A stretch of DNA of 11,116 bases from JAPOPJ01 sp964538885 (GTDB lineage: Archaea > Thermoproteota > Nitrososphaeria > Nitrososphaerales > Nitrosopumilaceae). Position 1 is the first letter of the stretch, and every line of letters begins with the position of its first letter. A model generated the notes under the pieces. It ran no database searches, was not told the origin of the DNA, and saw only the letters and a list, made by a program, of their open reading frames with translations. The position numbers and the translations under genes were made by a program. The stretch spans positions 1 through 11,116 of the forward strand of contig CAZIHR010000060.1 in NCBI GenBank assembly GCA_964538885.1, in the 5' to 3' direction. Positions 1 through 6,691 of this stretch are shown piece by piece.

Positions 1-1
1 T

Positions 2-253
2 ATACTGGATGTACCCGGTACCATGATGCTTACACCATTCAAGAAGGAAAAGGGGCAAAAGATCACCGCAGAACAAAAGGAATACAACAAGATACATTCA
101 AAAATACGAATCTATGTGGAGCATGCCATACGAAAAGTCAAAAGATGGCGAATTATGCGAGACATGTATAGGAATCCACTCAAAATGTATGACACAATTA
201 ATGATATTGTGTGTGGGTTGGTCAATAACAGAATTTTGTGGAAGACAGCCTAG
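2..253 (+). CDS. DDE transposase, C-terminal fragment (5' end outside window)
   Basis: The reading frame is open from the first base of the window, so the ATG at 23 is probably internal and the gene starts upstream. The translated end reads like the last part of the DDE_Tnp_4/IS5-like transposase catalytic domain. It has a short P-F-K-K segment, then a region with N, R and the motif I-Y-V-E-H-A-I-R-K-V-K-R-W-R. The Glu of V-E-H (codon 119-121) sits where the third catalytic acid of the DDE triad is expected. It is followed by the usual basic K-R-W-R-I and a closing helix with N-N-R-I-L. The family assignment is from motif memory. The gene stops at a TAG at 251-253. Whether the missing N-terminal part is intact cannot be seen, so this could be a live insertion sequence or a remnant. 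No terminal inverted repeat can be assigned, because the left end lies outside the window. Confidence 0.8.
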   Translation: MLDVPGTMMLTPFKKEKGQKITAEQKEYNKIHSKIRIYVEHAIRKVKRWRIMRDMYRNPLKMYDTINDIVCGLVNNRILWKTA

Positions 254-293
254 TTAGAAATTCAGTTGAATGACATGTCAGTATAGACACGGT

Positions 294-329
294 GTGTAAT
301 TGGGGATCGCTTCTATTGTGTAATTGAGG
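294..329 (+). repeat. Direct repeat GTGTAATTGRGG, two copies
   Basis: The 12-mer gtgtaattgggg at 294-305 recurs as gtgtaattgagg at 318-329, one mismatch, with a 24-base period. It lies 40-75 bases after the transposase stop codon, where the right end of an insertion sequence would be expected. It could be a transposase-binding site or chance; nothing else in the window repeats it as far as I can see. Confidence 0.4.
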
Positions 330-653
330 TTCCAATGTTAAGAAACGGATGACAGCTAGAGTAATCTCATACGTCCAGATCAAGAAAACTAGAAGATACT
401 TCTAAAACCCTTATTTCACTGCATGTGCCAGATAAGCATGAACAAAAGACATGACCAGTATGAATAATCTTTCCGAATCCAACAAGTTCAAAACTCCAAA
501 AAGAAACAAGTCCGGCAATCCCAGTTAACCCATTTGTGCCCCAAATTAGGATAACTCAGCAAAAATACAAACAGTTCAATTATGAAAGACCCTAGCAAGA
601 TTTGAATTGCTGAGAAACAAAACCAATCAGCTTGGCAAACAACCCACAGTTAT

Positions 654-719
654 ATCATATCATCTACAAGATGGGCAAGCTTCTCCAATGTATTTTACAT
701 GTCTAGCAGATGATATGAT
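654..719. repeat. 12-bp perfect inverted repeat, 42-base loop
   Basis: atcatatcatct at 654-665 is matched exactly by its reverse complement agatgatatgat at 708-719. The arms are AT-rich, so the match carries less weight than its length suggests. In RNA it would give a weak hairpin. It lies in the gene-free stretch downstream of the transposase. Confidence 0.4.
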
Positions 720-787
720 GCGATCTATCATATGTGTCGGCAATGCGTGTATATACACAAACTTGCAAATCATTCACGGTGATGCCG

Positions 788-1114
788 TCAGATATCTCCG
801 GGACATGTCATCTCACGCAGTTCCAAATATTTTTTTTCTAGTACTTGGGCGCGCTCTAGAACGTAACTCAGCTCAAATTTTTTCTTTGTAAAAAACCAAC
901 GTATTGTTATGGGGTGACCAACTCCATCTTTATCGTGAATTGTACCAATTTCTTCACCAATGCCTGATTCTTTGCTAACTTTGCTGCATACTGTCAGACC
1001 AACCTTTGTCTTGTCTTCTAGGATGATGTCGCATTTATTCTCTCTAATTAAATAAAATGTACTTTCTTGTAGTATGTGTAGTTCTGGCAATTTACTTTTC
1101 CACGGGGTTCCCAA
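788..1114 (-). CDS. Small hypothetical protein, downstream of and overlapping the rhodanese gene
   Basis: I do not recognise this protein. It is about 100-108 residues, with no internal Met before the last ten residues. A strand-rich central part (D-I-I-L-E-D-K-T-K-V-G-L-T-V) is followed by G-H-P-I-T-I-R-W-F-F and a charged C-terminal helix, with no signal peptide or membrane segment. Two non-ATG starts are possible. TTG at 1114 overlaps the rhodanese gene by 23 bases. TTG at 1090 begins one base after the rhodanese stop codon and would be the tighter fit. It is transcribed in the same direction as the rhodanese gene with no room for a separate promoter, so it is very likely the second gene of a two-gene unit. 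Its balanced composition and ordinary codon use favour a real gene. A run of eight T on the plus strand (830-837) in its 3' part is a possible frameshift or sequencing-error site. Confidence 0.6.
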   Translation of the reverse strand: MGTPWKSKLPELHILQESTFYLIRENKCDIILEDKTKVGLTVCSKVSKESGIGEEIGTIHDKDGVGHPITIRWFFTKKKFELSYVLERAQVLEKKYLELREMTCPGDI

Positions 1115-1937
1115 TCATGTTTCCCCACTCGGTCCATGAACCATCATAGTTTCTGACTTTGGGATATCCAAGAAGATATTTTAACACAAACCAACTGTGT
1201 GATGATCGTTCTCCTATTCTACAGTAACATATTACGTCCTTGTCTGGTGTGACACCTTTTGGTTCGTAATTTTCTCGAAGTTCTTCGACTGTCTTGAATG
1301 TACCGTCTGCATCATTTACAGCGGTGGCCCAAGGTATGTTGTTTGCACTAGGAATGTGACCTCCGCGTTGGGCGTGTTCAGTAGGATATTCCGGCGGCGC
1401 TGTTATCTCTCCAGAGAACTCTTTTGGAGATCGAACATCTACCATTACTGTGTCATCTTTATTTAACGCCCTACTTACATCAAACAAGTATGCCCGCAAT
1501 CCCTCGTCTGGTGGTTGGGCGTTATAGGTGGACTCTGGAATCTGAGGCTCCTCTGTGACGTATTCTCTTTCCTCCAACTCCCATTTTTTCCTACCCCCAT
1601 TCATGATCTTGACATCTTTGTGCCCATAATACTTGAAGACCCAAAAAACAAATGCGGCAAACCAATTGTTGAAATCTCCATACAGTATTACTTCTGTCTC
1701 ATCAGTAATTCCATTCTTGGCCATCAACTCCTCAAACTTTCTTTTTTCAATTATATCTCTAGTTATGGGATCATTGATATCTCGCTTCCACCATATTAGA
1801 CTGGCATCTCTTATGTGGCCTCTTTGGTAGCCATTGACAGGATCATAGTCGACCTCAACAATCTTCCTGATACTATTTGGGGGATTCTCAGATACCCATT
1901 CTGTATCTACTAAAACATCTGGCCTTGCATAACTCAT
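1092..1937 (-). CDS. Two-domain rhodanese-type sulfurtransferase
   Basis: This 281-residue protein has the tandem-rhodanese layout of thiosulfate sulfurtransferases, which move a sulfane sulfur from thiosulfate to an acceptor such as cyanide or a thiol through a cysteine persulfide. The N-terminal domain (about 8-125) carries an Asp (Y-G-D-F-N-N, residues 86-91) where the catalytic Cys would sit, as is normal for the inactive half. The C-terminal domain (about 150-275) has V-D-V-R-S-P-x-E-F near 166-174, G-H-I-P-S-A near 193-198 and the active loop C-R-I-G-E-R-S at 239-245, with Cys239 as the predicted nucleophile. That loop is of the thiosulfate type rather than the C-G-S-G-V-T loop of 3-mercaptopyruvate sulfurtransferases. 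There is no signal peptide, so it is probably cytoplasmic. The ATG at 1937 is about 26 bases after a TATA-like stretch, suggesting a leaderless mRNA. The true acceptor cannot be read from sequence. Confidence 0.93.
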   Translation of the reverse strand: MSYARPDVLVDTEWVSENPPNSIRKIVEVDYDPVNGYQRGHIRDASLIWWKRDINDPITRDIIEKRKFEELMAKNGITDETEVILYGDFNNWFAAFVFWVFKYYGHKDVKIMNGGRKKWELEEREYVTEEPQIPESTYNAQPPDEGLRAYLFDVSRALNKDDTVMVDVRSPKEFSGEITAPPEYPTEHAQRGGHIPSANNIPWATAVNDADGTFKTVEELRENYEPKGVTPDKDVICYCRIGERSSHSWFVLKYLLGYPKVRNYDGSWTEWGNMIGNPVEK

Positions 1938-1959
1938 ACTTTGTAGAATTTATTCTGCA

Positions 1960-1966
1960 TACTTAA
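1960..1966 (-). promoter_or_regulatory. TATA-like box for the rhodanese gene
   Basis: On the minus strand ttaagta lies centred about 26 bases before the ATG at 1937, the distance expected between an archaeal TATA box and a transcription start at the A of the ATG. The match to a strong box is modest. Confidence 0.4.
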
Positions 1967-1980
1967 TTGTTTTTCTGTAT

Positions 1981-2005
1981 TAAAATAAAGATAAAAATAA
2001 AAAAA
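1981..2005 (-). terminator. T-tract terminator behind tfb
   Basis: Directly after the tfb stop codon the minus strand shows several T-runs in succession, including seven T in a row at 2005-1999, separated by single A or C bases. Poly-T without a required hairpin is the known form of archaeal intrinsic termination. It ends the rps8e-srp19-gar1-tfb series just before the rhodanese promoter on the same strand. Confidence 0.6.
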
Positions 2006-2014
2006 TGTGGGGAA

Positions 2015-2971
2015 TTATTGTTTGGCCAGAGATGGTCTCAAAGTAATTTTGAGCTTGTACTTTGTAAGAATCTCTTTACACCTATTCCTGATTGTAACCT
2101 CGGTCACTCCCGCAATACTTGAGACATCCCTCTGTAAGACGTTTTGTCCCATCAGAACCGATGCCACATACAGGTATGCCGCTGCAACACCATTTGGTGT
2201 TTTTCCATCCACGATATCACTGTCTGTTGTCTTTTCTGCAATCTCCAAAGCAAGTCTCTCCACTCTAACTTCGGTATTTGTCATGTTTGCTATCTTTGAG
2301 ATGTACTTGTCCATGGTTACTATTGGTACAGATATCTGTCCCATCTCCATAACCATGACTCTGTAGTATTTTGCTGCAAGTTTCGTCTTTGCTTTAACAT
2401 CTTTTGGAGCACACATTTTGCTACATATCTCTTCTAGGGATCTGACCACCTCGCATTGCTTACATGCCATGTAAATGGTTGCAGTAGCAATACTCACTAC
2501 TGACTTTCCCTTCACGTCAACATGTCCATCTAGATTTCTATATATCATGGATGCAGTCTCTAGCACATTTTTTGACAGCTTCATACCATTGCATGCCTCG
2601 CCCATCTTTGAGAGGACGTTGGCCAGTCTTCTGTCCCTTGATGAGGAAACACGTACTCGTTGTTGCCACTTTCTCAGGCTGTTCATCTGATTTGCAACTT
2701 GGCGGTCGATCGTTTTTCCGCTAAAGTCTTTTGTGCTGATTGATATCTCAGTAGCTATCCCAAGATCATGTTGGGAATATGTGGTGTGACCTGTTGCTCT
2801 TGCAAGCTTCATCTTGTCTTCGAGATTCGTATTTTTTGTTTCTGGACCGTAATCTGCAATCTGATCCACAACTACTACGCCGCAACCAGAGCAGATTCTT
2901 TCGCCGTTCTGAATGTCATCTACTAGCGTTGCATTACACTCAGGACAGCATTGATCTTCTAGTATGTTCAT
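2015..2971 (-). CDS. tfb: Transcription initiation factor B (TFB)
   Basis: The archaeal TFIIB homologue binds the TBP-TATA complex and BRE and recruits RNA polymerase. The 318 residues show the whole factor. A zinc ribbon uses C9-P-E-C12 and C27-S-G-C30. The linker/B-reader region follows, with Y-S-Q-H-D-L-G-I-A-T-E-I near residues 65-76 and L-R-K-W-Q-Q-R-V-R near 98-106. Two cyclin-like repeats follow, roughly 115-205 and 215-305. The second ends in a helix-turn-helix (Q-R-D-V-S-S-I-A-G-V-T-E-V-T-I-R-N-R) of the kind that reads the BRE. The ATG at 2971 shares the sequence ATGA with the stop of gar1, so translation is likely coupled. Nitrososphaerota usually carry several TFB paralogues; linkage to gar1 suggests, but does not prove, that this is the general housekeeping copy. 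Confidence 0.97.
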   Translation of the reverse strand: MNILEDQCCPECNATLVDDIQNGERICSGCGVVVVDQIADYGPETKNTNLEDKMKLARATGHTTYSQHDLGIATEISISTKDFSGKTIDRQVANQMNSLRKWQQRVRVSSSRDRRLANVLSKMGEACNGMKLSKNVLETASMIYRNLDGHVDVKGKSVVSIATATIYMACKQCEVVRSLEEICSKMCAPKDVKAKTKLAAKYYRVMVMEMGQISVPIVTMDKYISKIANMTNTEVRVERLALEIAEKTTDSDIVDGKTPNGVAAAYLYVASVLMGQNVLQRDVSSIAGVTEVTIRNRCKEILTKYKLKITLRPSLAKQ

Positions 2972-3234
2972 TTTTTTCTCACACTCTTCTTATTTGTTCT
3001 TGTGGGAGATAGTTTTGTTGCGAAAACATTACTACCAATGTATTTTTTGACGTTGTTTGTTAGTGGTGCAGCTGATGCAAATGGCCGTTCTGTTGGGCCA
3101 ATCAGTTCCACTACCTTTGCAACCTTTGTGCCTTTTTTGTCACAGAGAACTTGACCCTCAGCCAACTTGTCATTCAACTGAATGATCACTCTGCCACTAC
3201 TGGCAAGGTGCATTATTTCGCCTACCTCCTGCAA
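2968..3234 (-). CDS. gar1: H/ACA ribonucleoprotein subunit Gar1
   Basis: Gar1 is the small beta-barrel protein of the H/ACA RNP that guides pseudouridylation of rRNA; it binds the catalytic subunit Cbf5 and helps substrate turnover. The 88-residue product has the family pattern: G-E-I-M-H-L-A-S-S-G-R-V near the start, K-V-A-K-V-V-E-L-I-G-P-T at about 37-48, P-F-A-S-A-A-P near 51-57 and a basic tail. The start is debatable. TTG at 3234, directly after an in-frame TAA, keeps the first beta-strand conserved in the family. ATG at 3213 is preceded by a perfect aggaggt (3230-3224) ten bases upstream but would remove seven residues. I keep the TTG because of the family alignment. It overlaps tfb by four bases and lies 73 bases after srp19. 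Confidence 0.88.
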   Translation of the reverse strand: MQEVGEIMHLASSGRVIIQLNDKLAEGQVLCDKKGTKVAKVVELIGPTERPFASAAPLTNNVKKYIGSNVFATKLSPTRTNKKSVRKK

Positions 3235-3307
3235 TTACAGACTCTTTGATCTCGTTACAAACATATGGTTCTGTCAATTTTACTTTACATAAGAGCTAGA
3301 TTTATCA

Positions 3308-3607
3308 TCACTTTGATTGTTTAGACCTTTTTGCAGCCAGTTTTTCTGAAATGCTGTCAAGCATTTTTGTCTTGGGGGATCCTTTTGGCAAGACAATATA
3401 CCCTGATCTTACATAGGCTCTTTTTGGATATCTGACCTTTTCATTTGTTTCTGTAATGTTGAATCCAGCTGATTGTGCGGCCTCTTTAAGCTCTTTTAAT
3501 GATGGATCAAAGATGCACTTTTCCTTGTTCAGTCTGCGCCCCTTGGATTTGGGTAGTGTCTTGTTAAAGTAGTCAAGCCAGATTACGACATGTTCGTAAT
3601 CTTTCAT
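3308..3607 (-). CDS. srp19: Signal recognition particle protein SRP19
   Basis: SRP19 binds helices 6 and 8 of archaeal 7S RNA and prepares it for SRP54, so it is part of co-translational membrane targeting. The 99-residue length is normal for archaea. Family motifs are clear: W-L-D-Y-F-N-K-T-L-P-K-S-K-G-R-R-L at 10-26 and Y-P-K-R-A-Y-V-R-S-G-Y-I-V-L-P-K-G at 60-76, followed by the short basic K-T-K-M-L segment and a Lys-rich tail. The ATG at 3607 lies four bases after the stop of rps8e, so the two are almost surely on one transcript. No other SRP component is in the window. Confidence 0.95.
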   Translation of the reverse strand: MKDYEHVVIWLDYFNKTLPKSKGRRLNKEKCIFDPSLKELKEAAQSAGFNITETNEKVRYPKRAYVRSGYIVLPKGSPKTKMLDSISEKLAAKRSKQSK

Positions 3608-3611
3608 ATGA

Positions 3612-3992
3612 TCACTTTGTTAAAATTGCGTTAACTATGCCTGTCTGTCCTGGTCTGGAGACTATTCTGCATTTACCTTCATGTGTTTCTAGTATGGCGC
3701 CTTTCGTGATGATTCCTCTTCTTTGATAGTCGTTGTTTGTTGCATTCTCTAAAACCTTGATGATTTTGGTCTTTTTTACCTTTGTATCACTCATGGCCAA
3801 ATTGACAAAATCAATCGTTTTTAGTGCAGTCTTTTTGTTCTTGCCTCTAGTATTTCTCGTGATTGTAATTTGTGCCCCGGTTACTGCCTCGTTGGGGTAT
3901 CTGTCAATTTCATACTTTCTCCTAATTCTGAGTGGGTGTCGTCTGCCTCCTGTTATCTTACTTGTAGCCAAGTTTTCTACTGATTTTTTCAC
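3612..3992 (-). CDS. rps8e: 30S ribosomal protein S8e
   Basis: This is the small-subunit protein S8e found in archaea and eukaryotes. It shows the family opening K-K-S-V-E-N-L-A-T-S-K-I-T-G-G-R-R-H-P, then R-Y-P-N-E-A-V-T-G, V-L-E-N-A-T-N-N-D-Y-Q-R-R-G-I-I-T-K-G-A and a closing S-R-P-G-Q-T-G-I-V-N-A. I chose the GTG at 3992, giving 126 residues. It places the first residue exactly where other archaeal S8e proteins begin, and a TATA-like ttaaattaaa is centred about 25 bases upstream, predicting a leaderless mRNA. The frame is open to an ATG at 4025, which would add 11 residues not known in the family. It is the first gene of the series running on through srp19, gar1 and tfb. Confidence 0.95.
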   Translation of the reverse strand: MKKSVENLATSKITGGRRHPLRIRRKYEIDRYPNEAVTGAQITITRNTRGKNKKTALKTIDFVNLAMSDTKVKKTKIIKVLENATNNDYQRRGIITKGAILETHEGKCRIVSRPGQTGIVNAILTK

Positions 3993-4011
3993 AATATAAT
4001 TTGCGTATTGC

Positions 4012-4021
4012 TTTAATTTAA
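4012..4021 (-). promoter_or_regulatory. TATA-like box for rps8e
   Basis: ttaaattaaa on the minus strand is centred near 4016, about 25 bases before the GTG start at 3992. A second AT-rich candidate, ttttaagata near 4040-4030, would place the start of transcription near 4010 and still leave only the GTG inside the transcript. Confidence 0.5.
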
Positions 4022-4101
4022 CCATATGTTTATCTTAAAATACGAATCACATACGCCAAACACGGAATCTGACACACTGAGATAATCTGACCAAACGTCA
4101 T

Positions 4102-4113
4102 GGTATTAATATA
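4102..4113 (+). promoter_or_regulatory. TATA box for the substrate-binding protein gene
   Basis: tattaatataac on the plus strand is centred near 4108, 26 bases before the GTG at 4134. This is one of the best TATA boxes of the window and predicts transcription starting on the G of the start codon. Confidence 0.65.
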
Positions 4114-4133
4114 ACTACTTCTACACGCGTACT

Positions 4134-5348
4134 GTGAGAAAACTTTACATAATTATACCAATAATTGCCGTAGCAGTAATTGTCTCCGTTCTAATGAATT
4201 TGAACGATTCTGCGATGAATTCAATGATGGATCCTCAACCTCCCATGATGGGGCTCGATGGCACGGTAGATATAGGACTGCTCTTCCCACTGACAGGCGA
4301 TCTTGCCAGCCATGGTGAGGATCGCAAGACGGCTGCACTGCTTGCAGTAGATGACTTTAATCAATATCTAATTGATAACGGCAGAATGTGGCAGCTCAAC
4401 GGTATAGTTGAAGACTCGCAGACAAACCCAGTAATTGCACTAGAAAAAATTACATCCCTTAACTCAAAGAATGTTAATGTAGTGGTGGGCCCTGCAACTA
4501 GTGCAAGTGTTCGTAATTCATTAGGTTATATACACTCCAACAACATGATACTGATCAGCTGCTGTAGTACGGCACCTGCATTGGCATTAGAAGATAATGT
4601 CTTTAGAACTGTACCTGACGACAACAACCAAGGACCTGCAATATCTACCATGGTACAGTCTAGTGGTATTCAAGTATTGGTTCCAGTATGGAGAGGTGAT
4701 ACATGGGGTGATGGTCTTCAGGAAGCAACTGCAAGATCATTTACAGAGGCAGGTGGCGTGATGGATGAAGGCATTAGGTATAATCCTGAGACTCCTGAAT
4801 TTGGACCATCTGCATCATTACTTGCTGATCGTGTCAGCAACTATGTTGACCAGTATGGTGCAGACAAGGTCGGCGTACTTGTGATCTCATTTGCAGAGAC
4901 ACTACAATTCATGCAGCAAGCATCACAATATGATATACTAGATGATGTAAAGTGGTTTGGCTCTGATGGAAGCACCAAGGAGACAAGCATCATAGATGAT
5001 CCTGTGGGTTTGGAATTTGCAACGACCGTTGAATTTACCACCGTACAATTTGCCGGTGCCTCAAATCCAATATCTCAACGTATAAGCGATTATCTGCTGT
5101 CTGAGCTTGGAAGAACTCCTAACGTCTATGCTTACACCTCATATGATGCAGTGTGGCTTGCTGGACTGGCAATAGATGCAGCCCAGAGCACAGATACTGA
5201 AATGATCAAAAGCAATCTTCTATCTGTTGCAGCAGACCACACCGGCGCAGTTGGTTCAACAATGCTTAACAATGCAGGAGATCTTGCCTCTACAGAGTAT
5301 ACACTGTGGACCATCAGCGATGGCAAGTGGATCACACTTGACTCTTAA
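4134..5348 (+). CDS. Membrane-anchored periplasmic-binding protein, LivK/amide-binding type
   Basis: The 404-residue product resembles the type 1 periplasmic-binding fold of ABC transporters for branched-chain amino acids, urea or short amides. After a basic R-K, residues 5-21 form one hydrophobic segment. A linker with seven Met between about 28 and 39 follows, and the binding domain runs from about 44 to the end. Family marks are P-L-T-G-D-L-A-S-H-G at 52-61, A-V-D-D-F-N at 71-76 and V-V-V-G-P-A-T-S-A-S at 116-125. There is no lipobox cysteine, so the hydrophobic segment probably stays as a membrane anchor with the domain outside the cell. Cys143-Cys144 are adjacent, which is unusual. No permease or ATPase gene flanks it, so it either serves a transporter encoded elsewhere or acts as a sensor-like receptor. 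The ligand cannot be named from sequence. The GTG start is supported by a TATA box 26 bases upstream. Confidence 0.87.
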   Translation: MRKLYIIIPIIAVAVIVSVLMNLNDSAMNSMMDPQPPMMGLDGTVDIGLLFPLTGDLASHGEDRKTAALLAVDDFNQYLIDNGRMWQLNGIVEDSQTNPVIALEKITSLNSKNVNVVVGPATSASVRNSLGYIHSNNMILISCCSTAPALALEDNVFRTVPDDNNQGPAISTMVQSSGIQVLVPVWRGDTWGDGLQEATARSFTEAGGVMDEGIRYNPETPEFGPSASLLADRVSNYVDQYGADKVGVLVISFAETLQFMQQASQYDILDDVKWFGSDGSTKETSIIDDPVGLEFATTVEFTTVQFAGASNPISQRISDYLLSELGRTPNVYAYTSYDAVWLAGLAIDAAQSTDTEMIKSNLLSVAADHTGAVGSTMLNNAGDLASTEYTLWTISDGKWITLDS

Positions 5349-5352
5349 ATTA

Positions 5353-5913
5353 TCACGATTTAATCCGCATATCTGAGCTAGCAGTTGCAGTTTTTCGAAC
5401 CTTGGAAAATAGTCGTTGTTTGAGATTGTCAACATCTCCCTGAATTCCAAAGTACCTTTGGAACTTTTCAGTGGTGCTGTAAATCTTTAGTCTCCCGACA
5501 TTTTGATGACTGATAAAATCCAACCGATGTAACTCTTTTAGATGTGCATATACGCCCGAACCTCTTGTCTCTACAAGCTGTTTTGATGAGATTGGCTGCT
5601 GATATGCAATATATGATAATGTCTTTAGTGTGGCATTGGGCAGAATTGGCCTCGATGCATATCTTCGTACTGTGGAACTGTATTCTGGCCTTAGCTGTAA
5701 CACATAAGAGCCATCAGGAAGCATAACTATCTCTATTGCCTTGAATGCAGACTTTGCCTTTTTCATTATGCTGCCAAGAATTTCACTAGTTTTGATTCTA
5801 GATTCTGTACCTGATGCTCTTACCAACTCTTCAATCTTTAGAGGTCTACCTGCAGAATATAGAGCCGCTTCTATTCGTGCAGTTGCCTCTTTAATGTCGT
5901 CAATCTTTGCCAA
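5353..5913 (-). CDS. scpB: Segregation and condensation protein ScpB
   Basis: ScpB dimerises through winged helices and clamps the kleisin ScpA in the SMC-ScpAB condensin that compacts and separates chromosomes. The 186 residues show two winged-helix regions: about 9-75, opening with R-I-E-A-A-L-Y-S-A-G-R-P-L, and about 90-155, with Y-I-A-Y-Q-Q-P-I-S-S-K-Q-L near 101-113 and V-Y-A-H-L-K-E-L after it. The start is a TTG at 5913, directly after an in-frame TAA, with a weak ggtga about nine bases upstream; no Met codon is available until about residue 49. It follows scpA by 49 bases on the same strand and is presumably co-transcribed. Its stop lies four bases from the stop of the convergent binding-protein gene. 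Confidence 0.92.
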   Translation of the reverse strand: MAKIDDIKEATARIEAALYSAGRPLKIEELVRASGTESRIKTSEILGSIMKKAKSAFKAIEIVMLPDGSYVLQLRPEYSSTVRRYASRPILPNATLKTLSYIAYQQPISSKQLVETRGSGVYAHLKELHRLDFISHQNVGRLKIYSTTEKFQRYFGIQGDVDNLKQRLFSKVRKTATASSDMRIKS

Positions 5914-5962
5914 TTATTCATTCACCCAGAAAATTTCAAAATTTACCTTGCTCATATTTTAA

Positions 5963-6625
5963 TCATCTATCTTTTATCTGTGTAATTTTGATGTCATCTC
6001 CCATCTGCTCGATCTCGATCTTTTCATCCCGCGCCAGAAACAGTATCGCAAAGAAACATCTTATGGAATCTGCCTGATCCAGTTCCCTAATTATATCATA
6101 TAGCATGCCAAATCCGGACTCTGCAATTTTATGCATTATCATATCTTCATATCTGCTAATTATACTCTCAAGTGAAATAAAATATTCTTCAAATCTGGGT
6201 GGCTCGATTGGTTCTATATTTGGACCTCTTCCTCTTGATTTTGGATTTGCTATAGTACCAATCAAGTTCTGTAACATGTCCATTAAATCATCAAGTGAGA
6301 CGGGATAGGTAGATTCATGCCTGTATGGCATGTCAATCAACTTAATGTCAACATCCGTTCTTTGTTTTAGCGGTTTTTTCTCCATTGCGGCCTGTTGTAG
6401 AGCAAAGATGCTCTCTACTTTCATTCTATAAATCAGTGATGATGAGAGTGCCGCCATGCCTGCAACTTTGAGATCTTTCTTTTCATTTTTTTCTAGTATG
6501 CTTATTAGGAGATTTAGTATTTGAACTAAATCTATTCCCCATACGTCTTTTTTTGTAGTGGATGTTGGATTAAACAGAATATTTATGGGTGCCTTGGAAA
6601 TGTCTCCTGCATGCTCTTTACTCAT
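5963..6625 (-). CDS. scpA: Segregation and condensation protein ScpA (kleisin)
   Basis: ScpA is the kleisin that bridges the SMC heads. The 220-residue protein fits the family loosely: an N-terminal region with W-G-I-D-L-V-Q-I-L-N-L-L and a helix K-V-A-G-M-A-A-L-S-S-S-L-I-Y-R-M-K. Acidic and charged linkers follow, then a C-terminal winged-helix part, R-C-F-F-A-I-L-F-L-A-R-D-E-K-I-E-I-E-Q, that binds an SMC head. Kleisins are poorly conserved, so the adjacency to scpB carries much of the assignment. The ATG at 6625 has a TATA box centred about 24 bases upstream. The gene is divergent from the alcohol dehydrogenase gene. The smc gene itself is not in the window. Confidence 0.88.
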   Translation of the reverse strand: MSKEHAGDISKAPINILFNPTSTTKKDVWGIDLVQILNLLISILEKNEKKDLKVAGMAALSSSLIYRMKVESIFALQQAAMEKKPLKQRTDVDIKLIDMPYRHESTYPVSLDDLMDMLQNLIGTIANPKSRGRGPNIEPIEPPRFEEYFISLESIISRYEDMIMHKIAESGFGMLYDIIRELDQADSIRCFFAILFLARDEKIEIEQMGDDIKITQIKDR

Positions 6626-6641
6626 ATGTGACCTAGTATGT

Positions 6642-6656
6642 CATTTTATAATATCT
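6642..6656 (-). promoter_or_regulatory. TATA box for scpA-scpB
   Basis: agatattataaaatg on the minus strand is centred near 6649, about 24 bases before the ATG at 6625, predicting a leaderless scpAB mRNA. Confidence 0.6.
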
Positions 6657-6691
6657 AAAGGCTCTATTTTTTCATCACATCCAGTCAACTC

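Larger units (their letters stand above)
254..787. other. 534-base stretch without a supported gene
   Basis: Between the transposase stop and the end of the next minus-strand gene there is no reading frame that looks like a protein. The one longer plus-strand frame (607-891) starts with TTG, has no recognisable motif and runs antisense into a better-supported gene. The stretch does contain a 12-base direct repeat near its left end and a 12-bp inverted repeat near 654-719, both listed separately. It plausibly contains the right end of the insertion sequence plus decayed sequence, but this is inference. Confidence 0.6.

Noticed and set aside
607..891. Plus-strand frame of 94 codons starting with TTG
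   Set aside because: No recognisable motif, non-ATG start, no TATA box at the expected distance that I could defend, and its last third lies antisense to the better-supported gene at 788-1114.
1515..1830. Plus-strand frames antisense to the rhodanese gene
   Set aside because: They are shadows of a clearly conserved minus-strand gene with catalytic motifs; the products have no recognisable features.
2007..3012. Plus-strand frames antisense to tfb and gar1
   Set aside because: TFB and Gar1 are unmistakable on the minus strand; the plus-strand products are composition artefacts.
3302..3312. gtgatga after srp19 on the minus strand, resembling a C box
   Set aside because: It is the tandem stop codons of srp19, and no CUGA box follows at a suitable distance.
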